Below the pieces are notes generated by a model. It was given only the letters and a program-made list of their open reading frames with translations, did not search any database and was not told where the DNA came from. Source: an uncultured Clostridia bacterium (GTDB lineage: Bacteria > Bacillota > Clostridia > Peptostreptococcales > Anaerovoracaceae). From it: 52,082 nt of DNA. Below, in pieces: positions 26,506 through 34,693 of this stretch (position 1 is the stretch's first letter; every line of letters starts with the position of its first letter). The position numbers and the translations under genes are program-made. The DNA lies in NCBI GenBank assembly GCA_934234035.1, contig CAKQHH010000011.1, forward strand, positions 1 to 52,082, written 5' to 3'.

Positions 26506-26601
26506 CGTTACACCTCAAAGAATTAAAATACATCAAAAAACACACAAAAAAATACATTGAAAAAAGTGATACTGCAAAGAGCAACTATTCTTTTTTTCTC
26601 T

Positions 26602-26636
26602 AGTATAGTCTACCCCCCCCCCCACTTTTTTGTAAA
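26602..26636 (-). promoter_or_regulatory. Putative phase-variable promoter of the giant adhesin (G11 tract in spacer)
   Basis: On the minus strand the -35 is TTTACA (26631-26636). Candidate -10 boxes are TAGACT (26607-26612, spacer 18) and TATACT (26602-26607, spacer 23). Eleven consecutive C (plus strand) at 26613-26623 lie inside the spacer. The start codon is about 100 bp downstream. Confidence 0.6.
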
Positions 26637-26700
26637 GCGTCTTCTAGTTTAATTCTTGTATTTATTTTGTACAGTATAATAAGTGTAATTCCGGAACATG

Positions 26701-26747
26701 AAAGCATCCACCCATAGAAACTGCATGCTTCTTCGGGTGAATGCTTT
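26701..26747 (-). terminator. Terminator-like hairpin after buk
   Basis: AAAGCATCCACCC (26701-26713) pairs with GGGTGAATGCTTT (26735-26747) with one mismatch, starting 25 bp past the buk stop. The T tract is short. Confidence 0.6.
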
Positions 26748-26772
26748 ATCGCTATTGTTGATATTTTCTTCT

Positions 26773-27912
26773 TTATAAGCCGTAGCGGGCTGCATGGAAT
26801 CCCTTGAATACCGGATCTCCGGTATATTCCAGCACTTCCGCTTCCCCGGTAAGTGCCTGCCATGCGCCTCTCGCCAGCGCTGCCAACTCATATTCTCCCG
26901 GGAGGACCCACACCGGTGCAATCCACTCCACATACGGACGAATCCGATCGATCACATAGGTGGAATGGGCCACGCCGCCGGTGATAATAATCGCTTCCAC
27001 TTTCCCTTGCAGGGCGGCCGCACAGGATCCGATGGCCTTTCCGAATTGGTATGCCATGGCATCGGTACACAGCTTTGCGTATTCATCTCCGTGCTCAATG
27101 CGGCACACGATTTCACGCACGTCGTCCGTTCCCAGATGGCTGTAAAGCCCGCCCTTTCGGGTGAGCAGCTCCTCCATCTGCTTGTAGGTGTACTTTCCGC
27201 TGTAGGCCATCTTGATGATTTTCACCGTAGGAAAAGAACCCACTCGGGTTGGCGTCATCGGTCCGTCTCCCGCCAGATTATCGTTGCTGTCAATCATCTT
27301 TCCCTTTCGATGAGCGGTAAAAGAAACTCCGCCCCCGATATGGGCGACCACAAAATTATGGTCTTCGTATCGGATGCCTTTCTCCAGACAGTACCGATGC
27401 ACCGCTTCTTTCTGATTCAGACAATGCACATGGCTGTCCCGGTACATCCCTTTGATGCCGCTGATGCGGGCTAAATCCTGAAACTCATCCACATCCGGCG
27501 GATTGAATACCAGCGCTCTCCCGCCGTACTTGGATTCCAAGTAGCGGGCAATCTGACAGGCCAGCATCGCCGGGTGGGAGACTCCGGTTCGTGCAGTCTG
27601 ACAGTCGTAGATCAGCTGATCGTTTACCGAATACACGCCGGAGACGCAGGAAGCCATCCCGCCGCCCCGGGCCACAAAGGAATCCACATCATCCAGATCC
27701 ACCTGATTCACTTGGCAGGCGTTTTCCACCAGCTTTGCCCGGTACATCAATTGAGACTGGACGCAGTCGAACTGCTCCAGCTCTTCCTTGGTATGATAGA
27801 TATTCTCTATAAATACCTTCTGATCGTTCCGGTATACCCCGATTTTTGTGGAGGTGGATCCCGGGTTGATCGTTACAATCGTATAGATTTTTTTACCGTC
27901 TACGATTTTCAT
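26773..27912 (-). CDS. buk: Butyrate kinase-family acyl kinase
   Basis: Makes ATP and a free fatty acid from an acyl phosphate. The 379-residue protein has the acetokinase-family phosphate motif INPGSTSTK near residues 14-22, HIGGGVSFTAHRKGKMID in the middle and ITGGVAHS in the C-terminal half. The start at 27912 has AAAGGAG upstream; an ATG at 27936 lacks one. It is last behind etfA, separated by about 100 bp containing a strong hairpin. The partner phosphotransacylase (ptb) is not in the window. The substrate may be the branched or aromatic acid made by the upstream genes, which is inference; ordinary butyrate kinase activity is the alternative. Confidence 0.9.
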   Translation of the reverse strand: MKIVDGKKIYTIVTINPGSTSTKIGVYRNDQKVFIENIYHTKEELEQFDCVQSQLMYRAKLVENACQVNQVDLDDVDSFVARGGGMASCVSGVYSVNDQLIYDCQTARTGVSHPAMLACQIARYLESKYGGRALVFNPPDVDEFQDLARISGIKGMYRDSHVHCLNQKEAVHRYCLEKGIRYEDHNFVVAHIGGGVSFTAHRKGKMIDSNDNLAGDGPMTPTRVGSFPTVKIIKMAYSGKYTYKQMEELLTRKGGLYSHLGTDDVREIVCRIEHGDEYAKLCTDAMAYQFGKAIGSCAAALQGKVEAIIITGGVAHSTYVIDRIRPYVEWIAPVWVLPGEYELAALARGAWQALTGEAEVLEYTGDPVFKGFHAARYGL

Positions 27913-27957
27913 ATCTCGGTCTCCTTTGCGTTTCATTCGGCGTCCTGCTGTTGAAGC

Positions 27958-27988
27958 GATTGCCTGCAGCCATCGGCCGCAGGCAATC
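27958..27988 (-). other. Intergenic hairpin between etfA and buk
   Basis: GATTGCCTGC (27958-27967) and GCAGGCAATC (27979-27988) are perfect complements. No T tract follows on the minus strand, so an RNA-processing or stability hairpin that lowers buk output is more likely than a terminator. Confidence 0.55.
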
Positions 27989-28011
27989 CAAGCAGGTAGT
28001 TATTAAGCAGG

Positions 28012-29127
28012 CTAGGCTTGTGCTTTCGCCTCTTTGATGGAGTCAATCAGCAGCGGAACCACCTTGAACAGGTCGCCCACGATGCCGTAATCCGCTACTT
28101 CGAAAATCGGTGCATTGTCTGCCTTGTTGATGGCGATGATGCATTCCGAATCCTGCATTCCGGCCTTGTGCTGAATCGCACCGGAAATTCCCAGTGCTAC
28201 GTATACCTTCGGATGTACGGTCTTTCCGGTCTGACCAACCTGATGGTCCGCACCGATCCAGCCGGCATCTACTACCGCACGGGATGCGCCTACTACGCCG
28301 CCCAGCAGGTCTGCCAGCTCTTCCGCCAGCTTAATTCCGCCGTCTACATCCTTTGCGATACCGCGGCCAACGGATACGATGAAGTCCGCACCGATCAGGT
28401 CGACCATCTTCTTGGCAGCCTTCACGATATCCACTACTTCGGTCTCGATATCCGATGCTTCCAGCTTGAATTCCGGATGCACGAGCTCAACCGCATTTGC
28501 TTTTACTTCGTCGAACGGTCTCTTCTTCATAACGCCCGGACGAACCGTTGCCATTGCCGGACGGAATCTCGGGCACACGATGGTTGCCATCAAGTGTCCG
28601 CCGAATGCCGGACGGGTCATCTTCATGTTGGTGTTTACATCGAAGAGCTTGCTTTCGAACTTGGTGTTCTCCACATCCAGAGAAGAACCGGTCTTCAGGA
28701 AGTCAATGTATCCGCCCAGGTCTACATCCAGGTGGGTGCAGTCTGCGCACAGACCGGTGTGAAGTCTTGCGGCGCATCTCGGCGCCAGGTCTCTTCCGAT
28801 ATTGGAAGCGCCGAACAGCATGATCTCCGGCTTGTATTCTTCTACCATGTCACAGATAACCTTGGTGTATCCGTCCGTGGTATAGTTTTTCAGAAGAGGG
28901 CTGTCGCATACGATGACCTGATCTGCACCGTAACCGCCCAGTTCCTTTGCAATTCCGTCTACGTTCTCTCCCAGGAGGATACCGCACAGGTCTACTCCCA
29001 GTTCGTCCGCCAATTTCCGGCCCTCGGAAATCAGCTCAAAAGTTGTCGGCATCATTACGCCCTGACGCTGCTCACAGAAAACCCATACATTCTTGAAAGC
29101 AGCAATATCTGCACTATCGTAAGCCAT
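28012..29127 (-). CDS. etfA: Electron transfer flavoprotein, alpha subunit
   Basis: Holds the alpha-FAD and, with EtfB, passes electrons to the acyl-CoA dehydrogenase. The 371-residue protein has the C-terminal FAD fold motifs GASRAVVDAGW, DHQVGQTGKTVHP, ALGISGAIQHKAGM, SECIIAINKADNAPIF and ADYGIVGDLFKVVP. The size and the HQVGQTG form are those of anaerobic, bifurcating-type Etfs, where NADH oxidation drives both enoyl-CoA and ferredoxin/flavodoxin reduction; bifurcation is family knowledge, not shown here. It starts 16 bp after etfB with AAAGGAG upstream. The codon choice around conserved Cys, Gly and Asn residues is strongly biased, consistent with high expression. Confidence 0.95.
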   Translation of the reverse strand: MAYDSADIAAFKNVWVFCEQRQGVMMPTTFELISEGRKLADELGVDLCGILLGENVDGIAKELGGYGADQVIVCDSPLLKNYTTDGYTKVICDMVEEYKPEIMLFGASNIGRDLAPRCAARLHTGLCADCTHLDVDLGGYIDFLKTGSSLDVENTKFESKLFDVNTNMKMTRPAFGGHLMATIVCPRFRPAMATVRPGVMKKRPFDEVKANAVELVHPEFKLEASDIETEVVDIVKAAKKMVDLIGADFIVSVGRGIAKDVDGGIKLAEELADLLGGVVGASRAVVDAGWIGADHQVGQTGKTVHPKVYVALGISGAIQHKAGMQDSECIIAINKADNAPIFEVADYGIVGDLFKVVPLLIDSIKEAKAQA

Positions 29128-29143
29128 AAATATTTCTCCTTTC

Positions 29144-29944
29144 TTAGATGATGTGCTTGCCGGTGAGGATACCTGCCAGCTCGTCTGTTGTTTCTTTTCC
29201 GCAGCCGTCCAAAATCATTCCGGCGCCCTTTCTCGGTGGAGTGAAGGACTTGAAGATGTTGGTCGGGGATCCCTTCAGACCGATGGTAGTCTTGTCGATC
29301 AGCGGGTGATCCTTCAACGCTTCGTAATCCATTACCTTAACCGGCATGTCGAAGCACTTTTCGGTTCCTGCTACGGACATGTATCTCGGCTCGTTCAGCT
29401 CCTTGATGCAGGTGATCATGCATGGTGTGTGTGTTTTTACTACCATGTAGCCGTCTTCCAGCATTCTCTGAACGGTCAGTGTATTTCCGTCTTTCTCAAT
29501 CTTTCCGGCATATGTAATCTGCGGGAGATGGAGTTTTTCCGCAATCTGCGGTCCAACCTGTGCCGTATCTCCATCGATTGCCTGACGTCCGGCGATGATG
29601 ATGTCTTCGTCGCCCAGTCCGTAGGTGTCGATTGCCGCTGCAATGATCTGAGATGTAGCATACGTATCGGAACCACCGAATTCTCTTGCGGAAATCAGCA
29701 CGGTTTCGTCCACGCCCATTGCCATCAGCTCTCTCAGCATGCCTTCTGCCGGAGGCGGTCCCATGGTGAATGCAACGACCTCACAGCCATATTCGTCTTT
29801 CAGCGCCAGAGCCGCTTCCACCGCATTCAGGTCATCCGGGTTGATGATTGTCTGCATGGATGCACGGTTCAGCGTACCGTCATCGTTCACTGCTACCTTG
29901 CCGGAGGTATCAGGAACCTGCTTTACAGTTACCAAAATTTTCAT
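29144..29944 (-). CDS. etfB: Electron transfer flavoprotein, beta subunit
   Basis: Partner of EtfA; in bifurcating Etfs this subunit binds the beta-FAD that accepts hydride from NADH. The 266-residue protein opens MKILVTVKQVPDTSGKV, with INPDDLNAVEAAL near 35 and the signature AGRQAIDGDTAQVGP near 120, all typical of clostridial EtfB. A strong site, AAGGAGG, precedes the ATG. It follows acdB by 15 bp and precedes etfA by 16 bp, the conserved acd-etfB-etfA order of Stickland and butyrate operons. The protein is cytoplasmic and should form a complex with AcdB and EtfA. Confidence 0.95.
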   Translation of the reverse strand: MKILVTVKQVPDTSGKVAVNDDGTLNRASMQTIINPDDLNAVEAALALKDEYGCEVVAFTMGPPPAEGMLRELMAMGVDETVLISAREFGGSDTYATSQIIAAAIDTYGLGDEDIIIAGRQAIDGDTAQVGPQIAEKLHLPQITYAGKIEKDGNTLTVQRMLEDGYMVVKTHTPCMITCIKELNEPRYMSVAGTEKCFDMPVKVMDYEALKDHPLIDKTTIGLKGSPTNIFKSFTPPRKGAGMILDGCGKETTDELAGILTGKHII

Positions 29945-29959
29945 ATTTCCGTTACCTCC

Positions 29960-31105
29960 TTACTTTCTGAGCAGGCTGTTGGCGATAACCACCTGCTGGA
30001 TTTCACTGGTTCCTTCGAAGATGCTCAGGATACGAGCGTCACGGTACATTCTTTCCACTCTGTACTCTTCGATGTATCCGTATCCGCCGTGAATCTGAAC
30101 GGCTTCGTATGCGCATCTGTTTGCCATCTCTGCGGCAAAGAACTTCGCTTCGGAGCACGCCTTGCTGGCATCCGGATGGTTGGCATCCTTCAGAACCGCT
30201 GCGTGATAGGTCAGCTGACGAGCCGCTTCCAGTTCGGTCTGCATCTTCGCAATCTTGAAGCTAATCGCCTGGAAATCTGCCAGTCTGTGTCCGAACTGCT
30301 TTCTCTCCATGGAATACTTCACGGCTTCGTCCAGGCAGCCCTGTGCCAGACCGATTGCCATTGCGGCTACGCCCAGACGTCCGCCGTCCAGAGTCTTCAT
30401 CGCATACTGGAATCCCTTGTTCAGAGGTCCTACCAGGTTCTCCTTCGGAACGCGAACGTCTTCGAATACAACGTCGCAAGTCGGATAGCCCTTGATACCC
30501 ATCTTCTTCTCCGGAGCGCCCAGGGAAACGCCGTCGGCGTGCATGTCCACGATGAACATGGAGATTCCTCTGGAACCCTTCAGGCTCAGATCGGTCTTTG
30601 CGAAAATAATAATCCAGTCTGCCATCGGTGCACCGGAGATAAAGCACTTACGGCCGTTAATGATATAATCGTCGCCATCCGGAATTGCAGTGGTGGTGGT
30701 ACCACCGGCATCGGAGCCGGCACCCGGCTCGGTCAATCCGAATACCATGATTTTCTCACCGCTTGCAACCAGCGGCAGATATTTTTCCTTCTGCTCTTTG
30801 CTTCCTGCCAGCATCAGCGGGCCGCCGCCCAGAGAGTTGGATGTGTTTGCATAGATTGCCAGTACCAGGTCCTGACGAGCAAATTCTTCGTCCATCAGTA
30901 CATAGGACAGGCTGTCACCGCCGGCTCCGCCGTATTCTGCCGGAATCTTCGTTCCCATGAAGCCGTAGCGAGCCATTTTTTTATGCATCTCCCAGTTGAA
31001 TTCCCCGGTGAGATCCAGTTCGTCCTGCAGTTCTTTGGTGAATTCCGTCTCTGCAAACTGACGGAACAGCTTCTGCTGCAGGGCATGCTTTTTGTCAAGA
31101 ATCAT
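29960..31105 (-). CDS. acdB: Acyl-CoA dehydrogenase (2-enoyl-CoA reductase of the Stickland pathway)
   Basis: Reduces the 2-enoyl-CoA made by the dehydratase to the saturated acyl-CoA, taking electrons from EtfAB. The 381-residue FAD enzyme has the family landmarks FGLTEPGAGSDAGG, a middle beta domain, QIHGGYGYIEEYRVERMYRDARI and IFEGTSEIQ, whose Glu is the expected catalytic base. SD AGGAGG lies close to the ATG. It is placed between ldhA and etfB. The gene name follows the C. difficile isocaproate cluster; an aromatic (AcdA-type) or short-chain substrate is equally possible from sequence alone. Confidence 0.9.
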   Translation of the reverse strand: MILDKKHALQQKLFRQFAETEFTKELQDELDLTGEFNWEMHKKMARYGFMGTKIPAEYGGAGGDSLSYVLMDEEFARQDLVLAIYANTSNSLGGGPLMLAGSKEQKEKYLPLVASGEKIMVFGLTEPGAGSDAGGTTTTAIPDGDDYIINGRKCFISGAPMADWIIIFAKTDLSLKGSRGISMFIVDMHADGVSLGAPEKKMGIKGYPTCDVVFEDVRVPKENLVGPLNKGFQYAMKTLDGGRLGVAAMAIGLAQGCLDEAVKYSMERKQFGHRLADFQAISFKIAKMQTELEAARQLTYHAAVLKDANHPDASKACSEAKFFAAEMANRCAYEAVQIHGGYGYIEEYRVERMYRDARILSIFEGTSEIQQVVIANSLLRK

Positions 31106-31175
31106 GTTTTCCTCCTTGATTTTTGCTTTAAAATGCCGGGAGAGTAAGTCCCCCTCCCGGCCTTACCGATTCATT

Positions 31176-32177
31176 TTATTGTGGAATTTCGTGTGCGGAA
31201 GAACCCTTGGTCAGCACTTCGTAAATTCCGTCGATACCGGAGAGTGCCATGGATCTGCCAGCCTCTTCCGTAAAGAATGCCATGTGCGGTGTGTGAATTA
31301 CGTTCACGAAGGACCGCAGATACTTCAGCTTGAAGTACGGCATTCCAGGTGTGCGGATGATATCCTCATCGTGTGGAATGTGGATGATGCCCTCTTCGCC
31401 CGGGAATGCATCCATGAACAGTGCGCCGATTTTCTCGGATTCCACGCCGTCGATGATGGCATCGATATCCATCAGACCGCCACGGGCATTGTTCACCAGA
31501 ACCACGCCGTTCTTCATCTTAGACAGCGCCTCTCCGTCGATCATATTCTCTGTGCTCTCGGACAGGTTGGTGTGCAGTGTGATAACATCGGATTCTTTAT
31601 ACAGGGTATCCAGATCCACGTAAGTTGCATATTCTTTTACTGCATCGTTCTGGTACATATCATATGCCAGGATACGGCATCCGAATCCGGACAGAATCTT
31701 GATAACGGTATATCCGATCTTGCCGGCACCGATAACACCCACGGTGAGGGAACGCAGTTCCCGGCTCATTTTACCCTTCAGTGTGAAGTCGTTGTCATTT
31801 GTGTTATACAGCGCTTTCTTTGCTTTCCGGATGCTCATCAGGATTGCCATTACGGTGTATTCCGCAACGCCGTTCGGAGCGTAGCTTCCGTGGGTAATCC
31901 GAAGTCCCAGCTCTCTTGCGTAAGGAACGTCGATGTAGTCGTATCCAACGCAGCGGAACGCCTGAACCTTTACGCCGTTCTCAACCATTGTGTCCAGAAT
32001 GCTCTTGGAGAAATCACTCTGTCCCAGTGTGGTCACGCCATCGCAGCCCTTGCTCATCTCTACGGTGGAAGAATCCAGAATCGATCCGGTGGAAATCAGT
32101 TCGATTCCCAGTTCCTTGCAGCGAGCTTCAATAACCGGTTTTTCGTCCGGACGGACTTCATAAGCAGCAATTTTCAT
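31176..32177 (-). CDS. ldhA: D-2-hydroxyacid dehydrogenase (2-oxo acid reductase)
   Basis: Reduces the 2-oxo acid from transamination (2-oxoisocaproate or an arylpyruvate) to the (R)-2-hydroxy acid with NADH. The 333-residue protein has the Rossmann motif GVIGAGKIG near 148, the catalytic Arg in VNNARGGLMD and the His in HTPHMAFF. The acidic partner lies in FMDAFPGEEG. The start at 32177 has AAAGGAGAAG upstream; the frame extends to 32228 without a site. The 129-bp gap after hadA is the longest inside the operon apart from small leaders, but no clear promoter was seen there. FldH is the equivalent in aryl-lactate clusters, so the substrate remains open. Confidence 0.92.
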   Translation of the reverse strand: MKIAAYEVRPDEKPVIEARCKELGIELISTGSILDSSTVEMSKGCDGVTTLGQSDFSKSILDTMVENGVKVQAFRCVGYDYIDVPYARELGLRITHGSYAPNGVAEYTVMAILMSIRKAKKALYNTNDNDFTLKGKMSRELRSLTVGVIGAGKIGYTVIKILSGFGCRILAYDMYQNDAVKEYATYVDLDTLYKESDVITLHTNLSESTENMIDGEALSKMKNGVVLVNNARGGLMDIDAIIDGVESEKIGALFMDAFPGEEGIIHIPHDEDIIRTPGMPYFKLKYLRSFVNVIHTPHMAFFTEEAGRSMALSGIDGIYEVLTKGSSAHEIPQ

Positions 32178-32306
32178 ATCTTCTTCTCCTTTACTTTTGA
32201 CCCTCTGCCGGGTCCCCGTTTTGATCACTAATTTGTTTCCAGTCCCTAACTCTATAGCAGCCGGTGTAAAAACATTTTCACGATCTACACGTTTCCGATA
32301 TTCCCA

Positions 32307-33551
32307 CTAATCTCTCAGTGCCGGGTCCATCGGAATGGCAGCGCCTTCTTCCAGAAGTTTTGCTACTTCTTCATCGGAATATCCATATTCCTTCAGAATG
32401 CTTTCGGTCTGTTCACCCAGATACGGTCCTCTGTTGTATTCCGGCAAACCCATTTCCTTGAACATTACAGGCGGTCTAACCAGCGTACGCTTGTTTCCGT
32501 TGCTGTACTGCATTTCGTAGAAGATGTCGGAAGCCCATGCCTGCTTGTCTTCCAGCAGGGTATCCCAGTTCTGTGCCACTGCGTAAGGCAGGTCGGCCGC
32601 ATCCAGAATCTTGCACCACTCGTCGCAGGTCTTTCCGCGGAACTCGTTGGTAATCCATTCCGAGAATTCTTTTCTGTTCGGAACCAGATTCTTCTGCGGA
32701 TAGAACTTCGGATTCTCTGCCATTTCCGGGTGTCCCATGGCATTCATGAGAACCGGATAATGTCTGTCATACTGCGGCATCGCAATCTGGAGCCACTGAT
32801 CGTCTGAGGTCTGGTATGCCAGAGTCAGCGGGTTTCCGTTCTCCCATCTCTCCATCGGGAACTTGCAGCTGTCGGAGCCATACTGGCTGGCCTGCAGCAT
32901 CAGGGATACGTCCCATACGGCACTGTGGAAGAGGGATACTACAACCTGATCGCCTTCACCGGTAGTCTTTGCACGATACAGTGCTGCCAGTACGCCGGCC
33001 GCCAGGTTCATTGCCACCTGGTGATCTCCGAAGCCCTGTACGGTGAGCATCGGCAGGCTCTTTTTGTCTCTCAGAGGTCCAAGAATTCCGCCTCTTGCGT
33101 AGAATGCGGTGAAATCGAATCCCGGCAAATCTTTGTCCGGTCCCACTTCGCCGTATCCGGAAACATAACCGAATACCAGTGCCGGATACTTTGCGTGGAG
33201 GGTTTCCCAATCCAGGCCGGCTCTCTTCAGCGGTCCCTGACGCCAGTTACAGATAAATACATCCGCATCGGCAATCAGCTTCTCCAGCGCTGCTCTTCCT
33301 TCTTCGGATTTCGTGTTCAGGGAAATACATCTCTTGCCGGCATTCTCCAAGTCGTAGGATGTGTTTTCCTTCTGATCCAGCGGACGACCTTCGTTCACAG
33401 CGGTGTATCTCAGCGGGTCTCCCTTCGGAGCTTCCACTTTGATAACGTCTGCACCCAGGTCAGCGAGGAATCTTGCGGTACAAGGAGCGGCAATAAATGT
33501 TGCCAGCTCTACAACCTTTACCCCTTCCAGAGGGAGTCTTACTTCGCTCAT
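32307..33551 (-). CDS. hadA: Class III CoA-transferase (2-hydroxyacid CoA-transferase, HadA/FldA type)
   Basis: Moves CoA from the product acyl-CoA to the (R)-2-hydroxy acid, feeding the dehydratase. The 414-residue protein fits family III: N-terminal GVKVVELATFIAAPCTARFLADLGADVIKVE, and the active-site Asp in PGFDFTAFYARGG near residue 170. Later motifs such as LAYQTSDDQWLQIA follow. SD AGGAGG precedes the ATG. It lies after hadC with 24 bp between. In C. difficile hadA precedes hadI; here it comes after hadC, so the operon order is rearranged. The substrate (isocaproyl versus cinnamoyl/aryl) cannot be read from sequence. Confidence 0.92.
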   Translation of the reverse strand: MSEVRLPLEGVKVVELATFIAAPCTARFLADLGADVIKVEAPKGDPLRYTAVNEGRPLDQKENTSYDLENAGKRCISLNTKSEEGRAALEKLIADADVFICNWRQGPLKRAGLDWETLHAKYPALVFGYVSGYGEVGPDKDLPGFDFTAFYARGGILGPLRDKKSLPMLTVQGFGDHQVAMNLAAGVLAALYRAKTTGEGDQVVVSLFHSAVWDVSLMLQASQYGSDSCKFPMERWENGNPLTLAYQTSDDQWLQIAMPQYDRHYPVLMNAMGHPEMAENPKFYPQKNLVPNRKEFSEWITNEFRGKTCDEWCKILDAADLPYAVAQNWDTLLEDKQAWASDIFYEMQYSNGNKRTLVRPPVMFKEMGLPEYNRGPYLGEQTESILKEYGYSDEEVAKLLEEGAAIPMDPALRD

Positions 33552-33575
33552 TTCATAACCTCCTGCTTTTCTAAG

Positions 33576-34691
33576 CTACATATTCACCATATCCCGGAAT
33601 GTTTCGAGATTGGTTCGAATCTGTTCAAACTGCTTCATCTGACGGTCTACTTCGATTAATGTCACCGGAATGTCCGCCTTTTCGCATGCCTTCTTGATCA
33701 TCACGTAGTCGAATTCTTCCGGATCGCAGAACTTCGTCATGACCACGATAACGCCCTTGGCGTTTCTTTCTTTTGCCGTGTCCACAATCCACTGTACTCT
33801 CGGCTTTTCCACGTTGTAGAGAACGGAACAGTTGTCCGTGTTTCCGAACTTCTCTGCCAAAGCCTGAAGGGCATCGTCCCCTTCCGGAACATCGGTCCGG
33901 TACTGGCGGGACTGTGCTGCTACATCGTCGGCCACAATGTGGAATCCAAGCTCATCCATGATGGCATTCAGCTGCGGTGCGTCGGTCAGGATACCGGAGA
34001 CGATAACCGGAAGCTTTTCCTCTGCCGGTGCGGTGCCTTCCAGTTCCTTAATGAGCTGCTCTACCAGTGCGGTGTGCTCTTCCTTAAGCATGAAGAACGC
34101 ACTCTTGAATAGGTCGCTACGCTGTGCCGCTGTGATTTCAGGATGGTTCGCCAGAACTTCTTCTGCCTGACGCATAACTTGATTGTGTCTGTTATAGATT
34201 CGATTGGATTCGGCCAGTGCGGCTGTGTCGAACTTGCCACCCAGCTTCTCCAAATCGTGAATCACTCTTTCATATCCGGCCTTGGTGTACGCAATTCCGT
34301 ATGCCGGTTTTCTGTGCTGCGGATAGGTCATCGGGATGAACGGAATATCCTTTACCGCATATTTCCAGTTCTCTCCCAGCGTCTTCAGTGTATCACACAG
34401 AGACGGAATGACGATTGCGCTGGCACCCTTATAGGCTCCGTTGATTCCCAGTTCCAGCATGGACTGCACGATGGAACATAGGAATGCCGGAAAATATTCT
34501 TTGGAACGGTTCAGTTCAACATCAGCACCCCACGCGCCCATTGGCACGAATCCCATTGAATGGAGTATTTCTTCAGGAGTATAGACAGGGGAAGTCAAAA
34601 CGACTTTTTTACCCTGTTGGAGATAGGAATCCATCTGAGCACGCGGTGCTGTTGCTATCTTATGAAACTGATCGAAAATTTCGTTTACCAT
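33576..34691 (-). CDS. hadC: 2-hydroxyacyl-CoA dehydratase, beta subunit
   Basis: The smaller subunit of the oxygen-sensitive radical dehydratase that removes water from (R)-2-hydroxyacyl-CoA. The 371-residue protein belongs to the HgdB/FldB-like family (YPQHRKPAYGI, LYNVEKPRVQW), with Cys residues in IPSLCDTL and TKFCDPEE that can ligate its [4Fe-4S] cluster. The start at 34691 lies 2 bp after the hadB TAA, with GGGAGAG inside the hadB end, so the two are translationally coupled. The open frame extends to 34826 within hadB but that part is a shadow. Activated by HadI. Confidence 0.92.
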   Translation of the reverse strand: MVNEIFDQFHKIATAPRAQMDSYLQQGKKVVLTSPVYTPEEILHSMGFVPMGAWGADVELNRSKEYFPAFLCSIVQSMLELGINGAYKGASAIVIPSLCDTLKTLGENWKYAVKDIPFIPMTYPQHRKPAYGIAYTKAGYERVIHDLEKLGGKFDTAALAESNRIYNRHNQVMRQAEEVLANHPEITAAQRSDLFKSAFFMLKEEHTALVEQLIKELEGTAPAEEKLPVIVSGILTDAPQLNAIMDELGFHIVADDVAAQSRQYRTDVPEGDDALQALAEKFGNTDNCSVLYNVEKPRVQWIVDTAKERNAKGVIVVMTKFCDPEEFDYVMIKKACEKADIPVTLIEVDRQMKQFEQIRTNLETFRDMVNM

Positions 34692-34693
34692 CG

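Noticed and set aside
27958..27988. Terminator between etfA and buk
   Set aside because: No T tract follows on the minus strand.
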